Positions 17,894 to 26,417 of a stretch of DNA of 64,000 nt are shown piece after piece. Numbering within the stretch: position 1 is the first letter of the stretch; each line of letters opens with the position of its first letter. Location of the stretch: contig NZ_CP097329.1 of NCBI RefSeq assembly GCF_030323025.1, forward strand, positions 2,838,001 through 2,902,000, written 5' to 3'. Under the pieces are notes generated by a model. It worked only from the letters and a program-made list of their open reading frames with translations, searched no databases and was not told the DNA's origin. The position numbers and the translations under genes are program-made. Source of the stretch: Pseudanabaena mucicola str. Chao 1806 (GTDB lineage Bacteria > Cyanobacteriota > Cyanobacteriia > Pseudanabaenales > Pseudanabaenaceae).

Positions 17894-17939
17894 TAAAAAA
17901 AGTCTCAACACAAAAACTTTATTAGGGGTAATTAAGCGA

Positions 17940-18392
17940 TTACCACAATGCGGGCACAGGCGCAGCAGGAACTGCGGCTGGAGTCTCTACTCTAGGAGCA
18001 GGAACCGCAGGGGATGGCTCTTCAGGAGCGGCACAAGCATTAAACCCTTCAGCAAGTAACGACGAGCAATAGGAAGATGGCAAATCACGGGTGCGAATCG
18101 CCGCATCACTAATAGTTTGCAAGTCTATCATTTCTCGATGAATTGCCCGCATCGCACTGTTTTGACGTTCAACCCATTGATCTCTATATGTAGTTTGAAT
18201 ATAGGGATTAGGTACGTTAGGATCAGAAGTCATATCCAAAACCTTATTCTGTACCTGAGGATAGGTAGCAGGAAAGTTTCGAGGATATTGATCCTGATCA
18301 GTGAGCAGGGGATTGGCAAAAGCAGCGCCACTAGACAGCAGCGCTGAGGCTACAACCAATGACGAAGCAAGCCAAGAGAACCGAGTACTCAT
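17940..18392 (-). CDS. Small secreted protein of unknown function
   Basis: A 150-residue protein starting MSTRFSWLASSLVVASALL, a clear signal peptide ending near AAFANP. The mature part contains two Cys (SSYCSSLL, FNACAAPEE) and ends in a Pro/Ala-rich low-complexity tail (PAVPAPRVETPAAVPAAPVP). I chose the ATG at 18392 because it puts the signal peptide at the very N-terminus. No known family is recognised; it is likely periplasmic or cell-surface. Confidence 0.7.
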   Translation of the reverse strand: MSTRFSWLASSLVVASALLSSGAAFANPLLTDQDQYPRNFPATYPQVQNKVLDMTSDPNVPNPYIQTTYRDQWVERQNSAMRAIHREMIDLQTISDAAIRTRDLPSSYCSSLLAEGFNACAAPEEPSPAVPAPRVETPAAVPAAPVPALW

Positions 18393-18618
18393 ATAAATAC
18401 ACATCCTCACAGTTGGACGCTGACTAATGTAGCAGATCCAGCCCAAAATTGACGGTTTTCATAAAAGAGAACTTCTAAATTCCTGTCAAGGATGGATTCG
18501 CAACCTTATAAACTAAAAAAAGTAGTCCTTAATTGGTTAGGCACAGGAAAGCAAATCGTCCCTGTCCTTACCCCAATTCATACAGTCAAAATCTCAATAC
18601 AAAACCCAAGTAAAAGTT

Positions 18619-19182
18619 GTGGAACATCCAAATCGCGAAAAGTTACTAGACCTATTTTGTCGCCTTGCCTATAAAAGTGGGGACTTTACATTGTCTTCTG
18701 GTCAAAAAAGTACCTATTACATCAATGGAAAGCTAGTAACACTACATCCATTTGGTGGACTATGGACAGGGCAAGTCCTATTATCAATGTTGCCAGAAGG
18801 TACAGGAGCAGTGGCAGGTTTAACATTGGGTGCTGATCCGATCGTGAGTGCCGTTAGCGTAGTCTCTGCTTACGAAAGCAAACCCATTCCTGCTTTGATC
18901 ATCCGCAAACAGCCCAAAGGACATGGGACAGGTGCATGGATTGAGGGACCTGAACTTGTGCCGAATACGAATGTAGTCGTACTAGAGGATGTGGTGACAA
19001 CAGGGCAATCTGCTTTATTTGCAGTTGAAAAACTTCGCGATGCAGGCTATACCGTAACCCATGTATTAACTTTGGTCGATCGCCAACAGGGGGGGGCTGA
19101 GCTATACGCAAAGGAAGGTTTACAATTTGGTGCTATATTCGATATTGGCGAAATTCAAAGCTATGCCAAGGGAATTAGTTAA
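18619..19182 (+). CDS. pyrE: Orotate phosphoribosyltransferase
   Basis: A 187-residue enzyme with the PRPP-binding motif VVVLEDVVTTGQSA near residue 117, FTLSSGQKSTYYING near the N-terminus and the flexible loop region IIRKQPKGHGTGAWIEG. It forms orotidine 5'-monophosphate from orotate and PRPP in pyrimidine synthesis. The start is the GTG at 18619 (VEHPNREKLL), which matches the family N-terminus; no better ATG exists in frame. Monocistronic by context. Confidence 0.92.
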   Translation: MEHPNREKLLDLFCRLAYKSGDFTLSSGQKSTYYINGKLVTLHPFGGLWTGQVLLSMLPEGTGAVAGLTLGADPIVSAVSVVSAYESKPIPALIIRKQPKGHGTGAWIEGPELVPNTNVVVLEDVVTTGQSALFAVEKLRDAGYTVTHVLTLVDRQQGGAELYAKEGLQFGAIFDIGEIQSYAKGIS

Positions 19183-19231
19183 TCACAGAGCTTTGCGCTA
19201 AGGGACTTGCTATTAATTAAAGTAACTGTTA

Positions 19232-19273
19232 CTTCGACTCCGCTCAGCCAAAGTTAGCAGAGCGAAGTCGAAG
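19232..19273. repeat. CTTCGACT-type inverted repeat
   Basis: CTTCGACTCCGCTC pairs with GAGCGAAGTCGAAG (one mismatch) around a 14-nt loop. Similar sequences are dispersed in many cyanobacterial genomes. It is part of the gene-free stretch 19183-19750. Confidence 0.6.
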
Positions 19274-19357
19274 CTAGATAAATTCGGTGGGACATTTTTT
19301 ATCCACAAGAGTCTAAAGATAGCATTTACTAGTCTAATCTAGTGATGTACGAGTTTT

Positions 19358-19439
19358 GGTGGTCATGCAATGTAATTGTGTTACAGGCGTTTTGCGCCCG
19401 CAACATAATTACTAAAAAAATTACTTTGCAGCACTACCC
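19358..19439 (-). repeat. Repeat family B, copy 1
   Basis: The complement reads GGGTAGTGCTGCAAAGTAAT... ending ..TTACATTGCATGACCACC, with a GGGCGC-core hairpin in the middle. It matches the copy at 25521 and has short terminal inverted repeats, like a MITE. It appears inserted in another hairpin (GTACGAG / GTATCGTGC flanks). Confidence 0.75.
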
Positions 19440-19614
19440 GAGTTTTTTCTCCGCCGAAGGCAGGAAAAGAAATTTCTGTATCGTGCTTGATTAAAAAACA
19501 CCATAAGTCTTAGTTACTTTTAGAAATTTATAAATTTATATTTTTGTCTGAGGCAAGATATAAATTTGTAAGTATTAATTTATAGCAGTAGCCAGTCATG
19601 TTAGGACAAAAACA

Positions 19615-19665
19615 AAAACCAGAAGAGAGTTGCGGCGCTTCGCGCCGCAACTCTCTTCTGGTTTT
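19615..19665. terminator. Very stable hairpin with CTTCG loop
   Basis: AAAACCAGAAGAGAGTTGCG is followed by GCG, CTTCG and the exact complement, about 23 paired bases. A T-run follows on either strand. It could act as a terminator, but no gene ends within 400 bp. Confidence 0.55.
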
Positions 19666-19694
19666 ATAGCTATATATAGCATTTACCAGTCTGG

Positions 19695-19749
19695 CGAGGT
19701 ACAGGTTTGTTTCCCAGTCAAAGGCTGGGAAACAAACCTATGTACCTCG
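19695..19749. repeat. Repeat family D, copy 1
   Basis: CGAGGTACAGGTTTGTTTCC..GGAAACAAACCTATGTACCTCG hairpin, about 22 paired bases. A second diverged copy lies at 25609-25662. Confidence 0.7.
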
Positions 19750-19750
19750 A

Positions 19751-20566
19751 TTGATTGAAAACCGCTATACAGAAGTTTTAATAAAAAATTTAATTACAGG
19801 TTTAACAATGGTGATGAAAAATTTATTACAGCGTTTACAGTGCATTTTACAAGCATTATCAAGAATCAGTAATAGATGGCAGAGGCTCGGTTTTGGCGCG
19901 ATCGCTTTATTAATTAGCTTTAATTTATTGATGGTTCCCGCCTTAGCATTACAAGTCTCTGATATTCCTGATCTTGCTGAGATTAAAACTTTAGCAGATC
20001 AAACTTGGGTCATTGATGACTCAGAGGTACTGAGCACTTTGACTAAAAGCACAATCGCAAGTAAAGCGGCAAAACTAGCTGAACAAACTGGCATTGAAGT
20101 CCATGTAGTCGCCATTCAGCGAATTGATTTAGGACAACTTGCATCTGAATTTGCCACCGAACTATTTAACAAATGGTTCCCCACAGATAAAGAAAAAGCC
20201 AATCAAGTATTATTGTTTCTGGCGACTGAAGACCATCGTACTGCCATTCAAACTGGCTCAAAGGTAAAGGAAGTCTTACCCGAAAGCATTGCCACCAGTA
20301 TAGCCGATGAGACCATGCTCTATCCAGCACGTAAGGCAAATTACAACCAAGCTGTTAATGAAGGAATAGCCCGTTTAGAAACTGTACTCAGAGGCAATCC
20401 TGATCCTGGTGCACCGCTATTGGTGGTAGAAGAATCAGAGACAAGTAATTACGCAACCAAGGAGGAGACTGAAGCGAGTTCTTCTAATGTAGTTGTAATT
20501 TTGCTACTAATTTTAGCGACACTATTGCCGATGGCAACTTATTACTGGCTCCAAGGTAAACCATAA
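19751..20566 (+). CDS. TPM-domain membrane protein (Psb32-like)
   Basis: A 271-residue protein; the ATG at 19808 (MVMKNLLQRLQ) is a likely alternative start. A hydrophobic signal/TM segment (LGFGAIALLISFNLLMVPALAL) is followed by a TPM domain (WVIDDSEVLS..LAEQTGIEVHVVAIQRID..VLLFLATEDHRTAIQTG) and a C-terminal TM helix (VVVILLLILATLLPMATYYW). This layout matches cyanobacterial Psb32, linked to photosystem II repair; Psb32 function is family knowledge. The domain most likely lies in the lumen or periplasm. A terminator follows. Confidence 0.8.
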   Translation: MIENRYTEVLIKNLITGLTMVMKNLLQRLQCILQALSRISNRWQRLGFGAIALLISFNLLMVPALALQVSDIPDLAEIKTLADQTWVIDDSEVLSTLTKSTIASKAAKLAEQTGIEVHVVAIQRIDLGQLASEFATELFNKWFPTDKEKANQVLLFLATEDHRTAIQTGSKVKEVLPESIATSIADETMLYPARKANYNQAVNEGIARLETVLRGNPDPGAPLLVVEESETSNYATKEETEASSSNVVVILLLILATLLPMATYYWLQGKP

Positions 20567-20571
20567 TTATC

Positions 20572-20598
20572 AAAAAGGAGCGCTTTGCGCTCCTTTTT
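20572..20598. terminator. Bidirectional terminator
   Basis: AAAAAGGAGCGC pairs with GCGCTCCTTTTT around a TTT loop, between the convergent ends of the TPM gene and the following minus-strand gene. Confidence 0.85.
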
Positions 20599-20613
20599 GA
20601 TTCCTTTTTGATT

Positions 20614-23073
20614 TCAGATATCCTGTACCAAATTTGGAGGAGTTACCGCGCGAGTGACTCTAATTTTGTGGCTTTCTCTCTGAGTTTGTGCCTCGATAGT
20701 GATCGCCTCGAAAGCAACATCAACACTACTCAAGGGAATAGAAATATTAGTACGGGTTTCGATGAAATCTGTATTAGGAACCACACTAAAATCTAATAAC
20801 CAACGAGGACCATCAATAATCGTGCGCGTCTGCAAGTCCTTAATCCAAAACTTAACAAAGAACTTAGGGGCAATCGCAGGTAAGCGCACAGTCACCATCA
20901 TGGGTGTACCCGATATAATCTCACCCATAGGCACAATCAATTCAGGAAGAGGAACTGGTTCCTGCTCTGAGAGTGGTTGGGATGAAGATTCTTGAATATT
21001 GCGGATAGTTTGGAATGTTTCAGAAAGGGTAGAAGCGATCGTATTTCCAATCGGAAAGTTATGAGGATCAATATTTTCTTCCCAGACATATTCATTCAAA
21101 ATATGTTCAGGAATTTCTGACTCTGGCGCAAGTATGCGATCCAGTTCTAAATCAAGTTCGCGATCTAGCTCTGCTAAACTGGCTTCCTCGGTAATTGTCA
21201 AGGGTGTTTGATCAGGATTATCAAGATCAATAGATAGCTCTGAGAGGTTTTCAGAGACGATTAAGGGATTACTAGGAGGCAAGTGATCGAGTAATAATTC
21301 TTCGGTACGCTGACTCGCTTTTTGAGTAGCAATCGCTTCTGCCGATAAGGTTTGAAGTTTATTGAGAAATCGATTACTATGATGGAGATCGCGAGAGGAA
21401 ACAGGTGTATTATTGAGAGGGGATAAAGGTTGACCTTGAGATTCTAGCCTAGGCTGCTCTAGCAATTCAGCATATTCTTGAGGAAGTTCCTCTTCAAAAC
21501 TATAAAATAATTCTGGCTCATCTAAGTTAGAAGTAGATGCATAGTTCACATTTTCGGTGAAACCTTTACGTGCCAACTCTGCTTCGCCTTGCTGAAGCTT
21601 ATGCGTTTGTACTTGTGGAAAACTTTGCGAATCATCCTCCAATATTGGAAGATTTTCTAAATTCAAATTTTGATCAGCAGTTCTATTTGGTAAAGGGGGT
21701 AATTTGGGTGGTGAAACAGACACTGGAGTATTCTTATTCTTTTCTGATTCTGCCACAGAGGTTTTGGGCTTATTAGATGGCAAAGGTGGCAGACTTAAAG
21801 AGGGAACTGGTTTTACCTTAGTCGCTGGCTCAGTCGAGAAATTTTCCGTTACTCTGGCTACCTGTGGAAAACTCTGTGGAGATTGTGGATAACTAGAAGG
21901 ATAATCTAACCGAGAAGAATTAGCAGATCTAGTAGAATCACTATCCTGAGAATGGTATTTCTGCGCTTCCTTAAGAATCTCAGGGAGCACTCTTGATGCA
22001 GGATAGGAGATGGCGATCGCCTGTTGAGTAATAAACAGATTGCCGTATTGTTGAAAGTCATGCTGTGGATAAATTTGGACTTCTCCAATTAAGACTTGAA
22101 CTTCCGATGGTGGCGGTACAGTAATTGTATAGGAAAAGGGAATGGCACCTGTGTTATGATTGCCATTAGAGATCACATAACGCTCATGCACCAGCACCTT
22201 AAGGGTTTGAGGGTCTTTAAGGCTAACTTCTATCTCACCATGAGTATAGGCTTCACCAGTTAGGTTAAAGCTATTGTCATCATTGATGACGAATTGAGGC
22301 TGTTGCAGACGTAGTAAGCTACGTGGTTGGATGGATAATTCAGTCTGAAGAGCAGCCTGTACGTCAGATAGAGAATCTGGATTTGCAAGTTCATCAAGAT
22401 TAAGTCGATCACTAACTATTTCCCTTGCAGTCTCCTCGTCCTCTTGCTCTAGTTCATCATTAAACAGCGCAAACTCCTCAAACATTGATTGCACTAGTTC
22501 GGTAGAGCGTTGCTCCGCAATATCTAAAATTGGTGAACTGTAACTGAGTGTTTTTGGCTCAGTTTGCTCAATCCCCAAGGCATTAGTATGGATATCAGTA
22601 TCAATCTCTGAAGCAGTTGTCAGATCCTCATCCAGATCATTGTCAGGATCGCTATATTGCCATTCCACACCAAAGTCTGAAGAAACAGGAATGACATCAA
22701 ATTTAACAGTTCTTTTCCATGGAGGAGTTTCTTCCGCAATCCCTAATGCAGATTCAGATTGCGAATCAGTTTGAGGATAATTCGCCTGCACGGAGAGACA
22801 GTCAACCTGCCATAGTCCCGGGACAAAATTGGTATAGGGCATTACGATCAGCAAACCGTCATGGCTGATACGTTTGACCAGTTTTTGCTGAAGGGGTTGA
22901 TGCCTAACATCGGCAATCGGACGATAGGCGATCGAAATGCCCACTGGCACGTTCGCTAAATCAGAGCGTGCAGCTAGTCTGTACTGCCCTTCCAAAATCT
23001 CAACGGTAGGAGATTCGAGGGGCAACCAGGACTTGTCACCTTTGCGTTGTAACAAAAACTCCCAGTTTTCCAT
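20614..23073 (-). CDS. Large conserved cyanobacterial protein of unknown function
   Basis: An 819-residue, acidic, Ser/Pro/Gln-rich protein. It has three parts: an N-terminal ordered region (residues 1-150, MENWEFLLQRKGDKSWLPLE..), a beta-rich block near residues 250-370 (VINDDNSFNLTGEAYTHGEI, then VSLKDPQTLKVLVHERY) and a second beta-rich block at the C-terminus (VPLPELIVPMGEIISGTPMM, then VTVRLPAIAPKFFVKFW). Low-complexity linkers join them. The blocks look like immunoglobulin/Calx-type sandwiches. No signal peptide or TM helix is seen. I do not recognise a named family. Confidence 0.75.
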   Translation of the reverse strand: MENWEFLLQRKGDKSWLPLESPTVEILEGQYRLAARSDLANVPVGISIAYRPIADVRHQPLQQKLVKRISHDGLLIVMPYTNFVPGLWQVDCLSVQANYPQTDSQSESALGIAEETPPWKRTVKFDVIPVSSDFGVEWQYSDPDNDLDEDLTTASEIDTDIHTNALGIEQTEPKTLSYSSPILDIAEQRSTELVQSMFEEFALFNDELEQEDEETAREIVSDRLNLDELANPDSLSDVQAALQTELSIQPRSLLRLQQPQFVINDDNSFNLTGEAYTHGEIEVSLKDPQTLKVLVHERYVISNGNHNTGAIPFSYTITVPPPSEVQVLIGEVQIYPQHDFQQYGNLFITQQAIAISYPASRVLPEILKEAQKYHSQDSDSTRSANSSRLDYPSSYPQSPQSFPQVARVTENFSTEPATKVKPVPSLSLPPLPSNKPKTSVAESEKNKNTPVSVSPPKLPPLPNRTADQNLNLENLPILEDDSQSFPQVQTHKLQQGEAELARKGFTENVNYASTSNLDEPELFYSFEEELPQEYAELLEQPRLESQGQPLSPLNNTPVSSRDLHHSNRFLNKLQTLSAEAIATQKASQRTEELLLDHLPPSNPLIVSENLSELSIDLDNPDQTPLTITEEASLAELDRELDLELDRILAPESEIPEHILNEYVWEENIDPHNFPIGNTIASTLSETFQTIRNIQESSSQPLSEQEPVPLPELIVPMGEIISGTPMMVTVRLPAIAPKFFVKFWIKDLQTRTIIDGPRWLLDFSVVPNTDFIETRTNISIPLSSVDVAFEAITIEAQTQRESHKIRVTRAVTPPNLVQDI

Positions 23074-23204
23074 GGCGGCGATCGCGAGTTAAATCGGTAA
23101 GGTGTGTTTAGATGCAAATACTAACCCATCTGGGCTGGTATAGCAATTAAACAAGGCTTTGAAATATAAGTTTTACTATGGGTAAAACTCATATTTCAAA
23201 TTGT

Positions 23205-23696
23205 CTAGATCGAAAGCCCTAATTTCAGCCCTAAAGCCGCATGAACAAACAACAACAGCACAATCGCACTGCCTAGATAAGCATGGACATTACGCAGCAA
23301 TGGCTTATTGCCAGCAAATCCACTGAGGGAGATTGCACCATTGATCGCAAGCAATGTCAGCACTACAGAGCCTGTAATAAAATGGGGGCTCTCTAAGAGG
23401 GGCTTCCCTTGCATCACAAGAGAAAGCAACCCGCCACTATAGCCCAGAGCCAAGAAAGTAGTCATGACAGGAGCCACTTTGCGGTGATCGGCTTTGTTTT
23501 TATTCGCAACCTCGGCATCCGTGACCGTACGCCCACGCCATCCTGAAATCGCGACAAATGATCCCATAGCAAAAATAACGATCGCCATGAAAAATGGATG
23601 TCCCCAGTGAGTAACTGGTGCGGGAATATTCAGAGATTTGAATTGATCGGCAACGGGCTGAAGCGATTCAGCTATTTTGGTAGCAAATTCAGTCAT
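23205..23696 (-). CDS. DUF4079 family membrane protein
   Basis: A 163-residue protein with four hydrophobic helices (FFMAIVIFAMGSFVAISGW, MTTFLALGYSGGLLSLVM, ITGSVVLTLLAINGAISL, YLGSAIVLLLFVHAALGL). Histidines near helix ends (THWGHPFF, ESPHF, RNVHAYLG, LLFVHAALG) are reminiscent of b561-type haem proteins. DUF4079 proteins are widespread in cyanobacteria and plastid-bearing algae; their role is unknown. Haem binding is only a possibility. Confidence 0.8.
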   Translation of the reverse strand: MTEFATKIAESLQPVADQFKSLNIPAPVTHWGHPFFMAIVIFAMGSFVAISGWRGRTVTDAEVANKNKADHRKVAPVMTTFLALGYSGGLLSLVMQGKPLLESPHFITGSVVLTLLAINGAISLSGFAGNKPLLRNVHAYLGSAIVLLLFVHAALGLKLGLSI

Positions 23697-23890
23697 AGAT
23701 TTGTTTAGAGCTTGATGAGACAGTACAAATAAAAATTATAAAAATCTTTACAATTTTTAATGATTGTAGCGTTTTTCTGCCACTTAGCTGTCAACAAAAC
23801 ACTGTCAACAAAGCAATGACAAAAGTTTAATCCTTGCAATGGCTTGACAAAGCCATTGCAAGGATCTATACATCTCTTTGCGCTCAAACG

Positions 23891-23948
23891 AACCCAAAGG
23901 AATTTTAAAAGTGTTGCAAAGCAACGCTTTTAAAATTCCTTTGGGTTT
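23891..23948. repeat. Long perfect hairpin
   Basis: AACCCAAAGGAATTTTAAAA, then GTGTTGC, pairs with the following complement over about 27 bp. It is one of several long hairpins in the gene-free stretch 23697-24203. Confidence 0.65.
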
Positions 23949-23988
23949 AGGTTTAAGCGGTAATTGCCGTATGACTTAATAAATAATT

Positions 23989-24118
23989 AACGCAATTTCG
24001 GAATAATTTAAAACAGGCTTTGAGAGATAGTTTGCTATACAAACTATCTCTCAAAGCTAGAAAGCAGAAGCTTTTCTAAACAAGGATTCTGCTTTCTAGC
24101 TTATAAAACTGAAGTTAG
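23989..24118 (+). repeat. Double-hairpin repeat family C, copy 1
   Basis: AACGCAATTTCGGAATAATT, then stem 1 (GCTTTGAGAGATAGTTTG and complement), then stem 2 (GCTAGAAAGCAGAA and complement), then AAACTGAAGTTAG. It has the same plan as copies at 31983 and 33556. Confidence 0.7.
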
Positions 24119-24203
24119 CATAAAATAATTTTGTTTAAGTCCTTTCTCATTTAACAAAGTAGATTTTTTGTGGATTAGTGAAGCGGCTCCACAAAAAATC
24201 TGC

Positions 24204-25442
24204 CTAAGATTTTGTAACAGGCAATCGTACCGTAAAACAACTACCCAATGCGAGTTGACTAGTAACAGAAATATTACCACCATGACTTTCGGTGATTGAT
24301 CGCGCGATCGCTAGTCCTAAACCACTACCTCCCGTCCATTGCGATCGCGAAGTATCCGCCCGCCAAAATCGATCAAAAATATATCCTATCTGTTCAGAAG
24401 CAATGCCGATCCCCGTATCTTTGATATTGATAGTAATCCACTGACCTGATGTATTTGCCGAAATCACAATTTGACCATTCGCAGGCGTGTAGTAAATCGC
24501 ATTCTCAAGCAAGTTCGTAAACAAGCGTAAGATTTGCTCAGAATTGCCTTTGATCATGAGCGAACTCATAGGTTGACAGATCATGGTTAAATTTTTCGCC
24601 ACAGCCTGAGTTTGCAATTGATTGACCAAATGTTGCAGAAGTTCTGTTAAATTAATATTCTCCCATGTCACTCTTAAGTTCTGATCCATTCTTGCCAACA
24701 TCAACAAATCCTCCGTCAATCGCGTCATCCGTTCCGCCGTTTGGGAGATCGCTCTAAATTCATCAGCATCACTAGGTCGCATTCCTTCAGGATAGCGCAT
24801 CGCCACTTGAGAGCTCGCCTTAATCGCCATCAGGGGACTCCGCAGTTCATGGGAAGCATCGGCAGTAAATTGCTGTAAGCGATCAAAACTTTGTTCAATG
24901 GGTTGCATTACTTGGCGTGTGAGAAAGATGCCGCCGAAACTAACTAAAATCAAAGCAATTGCGGCTCCACCAATTAACCCTAAATCTAATTGACGAAAGG
25001 TTTCGTGCAACTCGTCTAGGGACTGACTAACACGCAGATATCCCACTAAGCTACGGGTATATGTATCCACAATAGGAATATTGACACTAATTAACGCAGG
25101 TTTACTCGGTTGAATTTGAATCGATTCGCGAATCGTCGGAGGCAAAGACAGAGTGCGATTTCCTTGTAGATAAACCGTATTCCCCTGTATATCAATCCAT
25201 TGCAAAGACTGCCGCCGTACATCCAAACCCTGCACCGAGAGATTATCCGCAACCTGAATTCTACCATTCTTAAATCCCGAACTGGCTGCTACCGTCTGTC
25301 CCAGTGTTGTGAGTTTATCCACAACTTGATTGGTCATCGTATGTACAAAGACGGTACGCACAGCGATCGCAAAGATGCTCAGAATGGATGCAAAAATCCC
25401 CAAGTAAGCCAACAGCAAGCGTAGTCGCGTTTTTTGAAACAT
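24204..25442 (-). CDS. Sensor histidine kinase (RppB/NrsS-like)
   Basis: A 412-residue protein from the ATG at 25442 (MFQKTRLRLLLAY). It has two TM helices (residues ~10-30 and ~165-185) around an extracytoplasmic sensor region, then the HisKA H-box FTADASHELRSPLMAIK, an N-box (NLLENAIYYT), DTGIGI and GGSGLGLAI ATP-lid motifs. It is a classical two-component kinase. A response regulator gene starts 237 bp away on the same strand, with repeats in between. The gene order regulator, kinase resembles RppAB/NrsRS of cyanobacteria; the signal is not known. Confidence 0.85.
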   Translation of the reverse strand: MFQKTRLRLLLAYLGIFASILSIFAIAVRTVFVHTMTNQVVDKLTTLGQTVAASSGFKNGRIQVADNLSVQGLDVRRQSLQWIDIQGNTVYLQGNRTLSLPPTIRESIQIQPSKPALISVNIPIVDTYTRSLVGYLRVSQSLDELHETFRQLDLGLIGGAAIALILVSFGGIFLTRQVMQPIEQSFDRLQQFTADASHELRSPLMAIKASSQVAMRYPEGMRPSDADEFRAISQTAERMTRLTEDLLMLARMDQNLRVTWENINLTELLQHLVNQLQTQAVAKNLTMICQPMSSLMIKGNSEQILRLFTNLLENAIYYTPANGQIVISANTSGQWITINIKDTGIGIASEQIGYIFDRFWRADTSRSQWTGGSGLGLAIARSITESHGGNISVTSQLALGSCFTVRLPVTKS

Positions 25443-25520
25443 CTCAATATGACTTATGAGTAGAGTTATCCACAATTGTTTCAACAGTTGTGGATAAATT
25501 GATCATCTTTTTAATCTAGT

Positions 25521-25602
25521 GGGTAGTGCTGCAAAGTAATTTTTTTAGTAATTGTGTTGCGGGCGCTTCGCACCCACAACACAATTACATTACATGACTA
25601 CC
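25521..25602 (+). repeat. Repeat family B, copy 2
   Basis: GGGTAGTGCTGCAAAGTAAT to TTACATGACTACC, the inverse orientation of the copy at 19358. Central hairpin GTGTTGCGGGCGCTTCGCAC. It separates the response regulator gene from the kinase gene. Confidence 0.8.
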
Positions 25603-25608
25603 ATCCAG

Positions 25609-25662
25609 TGAAGTACAGGTTTGTTTCCCATCTGAAGGCTAGAAAACAAACCTATGTAACTC
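25609..25662. repeat. Repeat family D, copy 2
   Basis: GTACAGGTTTGTTTCCC.. paired with ..AAACAAACCTATGTA, adjacent to the family B copy. It matches 19695-19749 apart from a few changes. Confidence 0.65.
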
Positions 25663-25678
25663 AATTGCTTACAAATCT

Positions 25679-26356
25679 CTATAATTTAGAATTAAAGCTA
25701 TAGCCAACACCATAAACCGTTTGAATTAAATCTTCAGAACCTCCTATCGCCTTAAGTTTACGGCGAATATTCGTAATATGAGTTCTCACAGTTTCTTCAC
25801 CAGATAATTTATCCAGATCCCAAAGTTTATCGAGCAAATTAGCCTTCGTAAATACTTGCGTAGGATTACGCAAAAAGCATTCCAGAATAACATATTCCTT
25901 AGGGGTTAATGCTAAGAGATGATCATCATAAGTGATCGTATGTGAATGCAAATTTAATGTCAATAAGCCTTGCACAATCACCGTTTGCTGTATGTCCACC
26001 ACTCGCCGAGATAATGCCCTGATTCGTGCCGCCAACTCCTCCAGATCAAAGGGCTTTACCAGATAGTCATCTGCACCTGTATCTAATCCCAAAACCTTAT
26101 CTGCGATCGTATCCTTAGCAGTGAGCATCAAAATATGAGTCTTACATCCCTCTTCTCGCAAACGCTTACATAGAGAAATTCCATCCAAACGCGGCAACAT
26201 CAAATCCAAAAGAATCAGATCGTATTCCACAGCTTGAGCATATTCCAAAGCACTAATCCCATCGCTTGCTACATCGACAACATGACCTTGATGCCTGATG
26301 TCCTTAGCAACTGGCTTAGCGATATATTCATCATCTTCCACTAACAGAATTCTCAT
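25679..26356 (-). CDS. OmpR-family response regulator (RppA-like)
   Basis: A 225-residue protein starting MRILLVEDDEYIAK. The receiver domain has the acidic pair (EDD), the phospho-acceptor Asp in LILLDLMLP and the Lys in DDYLVKPF. It is followed by an OmpR-type winged helix (LTPKEYVILECFLRNPTQVF, then ETVRTHITNIRRKLK). An upstream in-frame extension was rejected because the receiver must start at MRILL. It lies 61 bp after the HtrA gene, so it may be read from the same transcript. Confidence 0.88.
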   Translation of the reverse strand: MRILLVEDDEYIAKPVAKDIRHQGHVVDVASDGISALEYAQAVEYDLILLDLMLPRLDGISLCKRLREEGCKTHILMLTAKDTIADKVLGLDTGADDYLVKPFDLEELAARIRALSRRVVDIQQTVIVQGLLTLNLHSHTITYDDHLLALTPKEYVILECFLRNPTQVFTKANLLDKLWDLDKLSGEETVRTHITNIRRKLKAIGGSEDLIQTVYGVGYSFNSKL

Positions 26357-26417
26357 AATGCCTATATATATAAATTTGGCAAGATTTACAAAGCAAATCT
26401 TGCCAAATTTATACATC

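Noticed and set aside
20608-20995. Plus-strand open frames opposite the 819-residue gene
   Set aside because: They are antisense shadows of a gene with consistent codon use on the minus strand.
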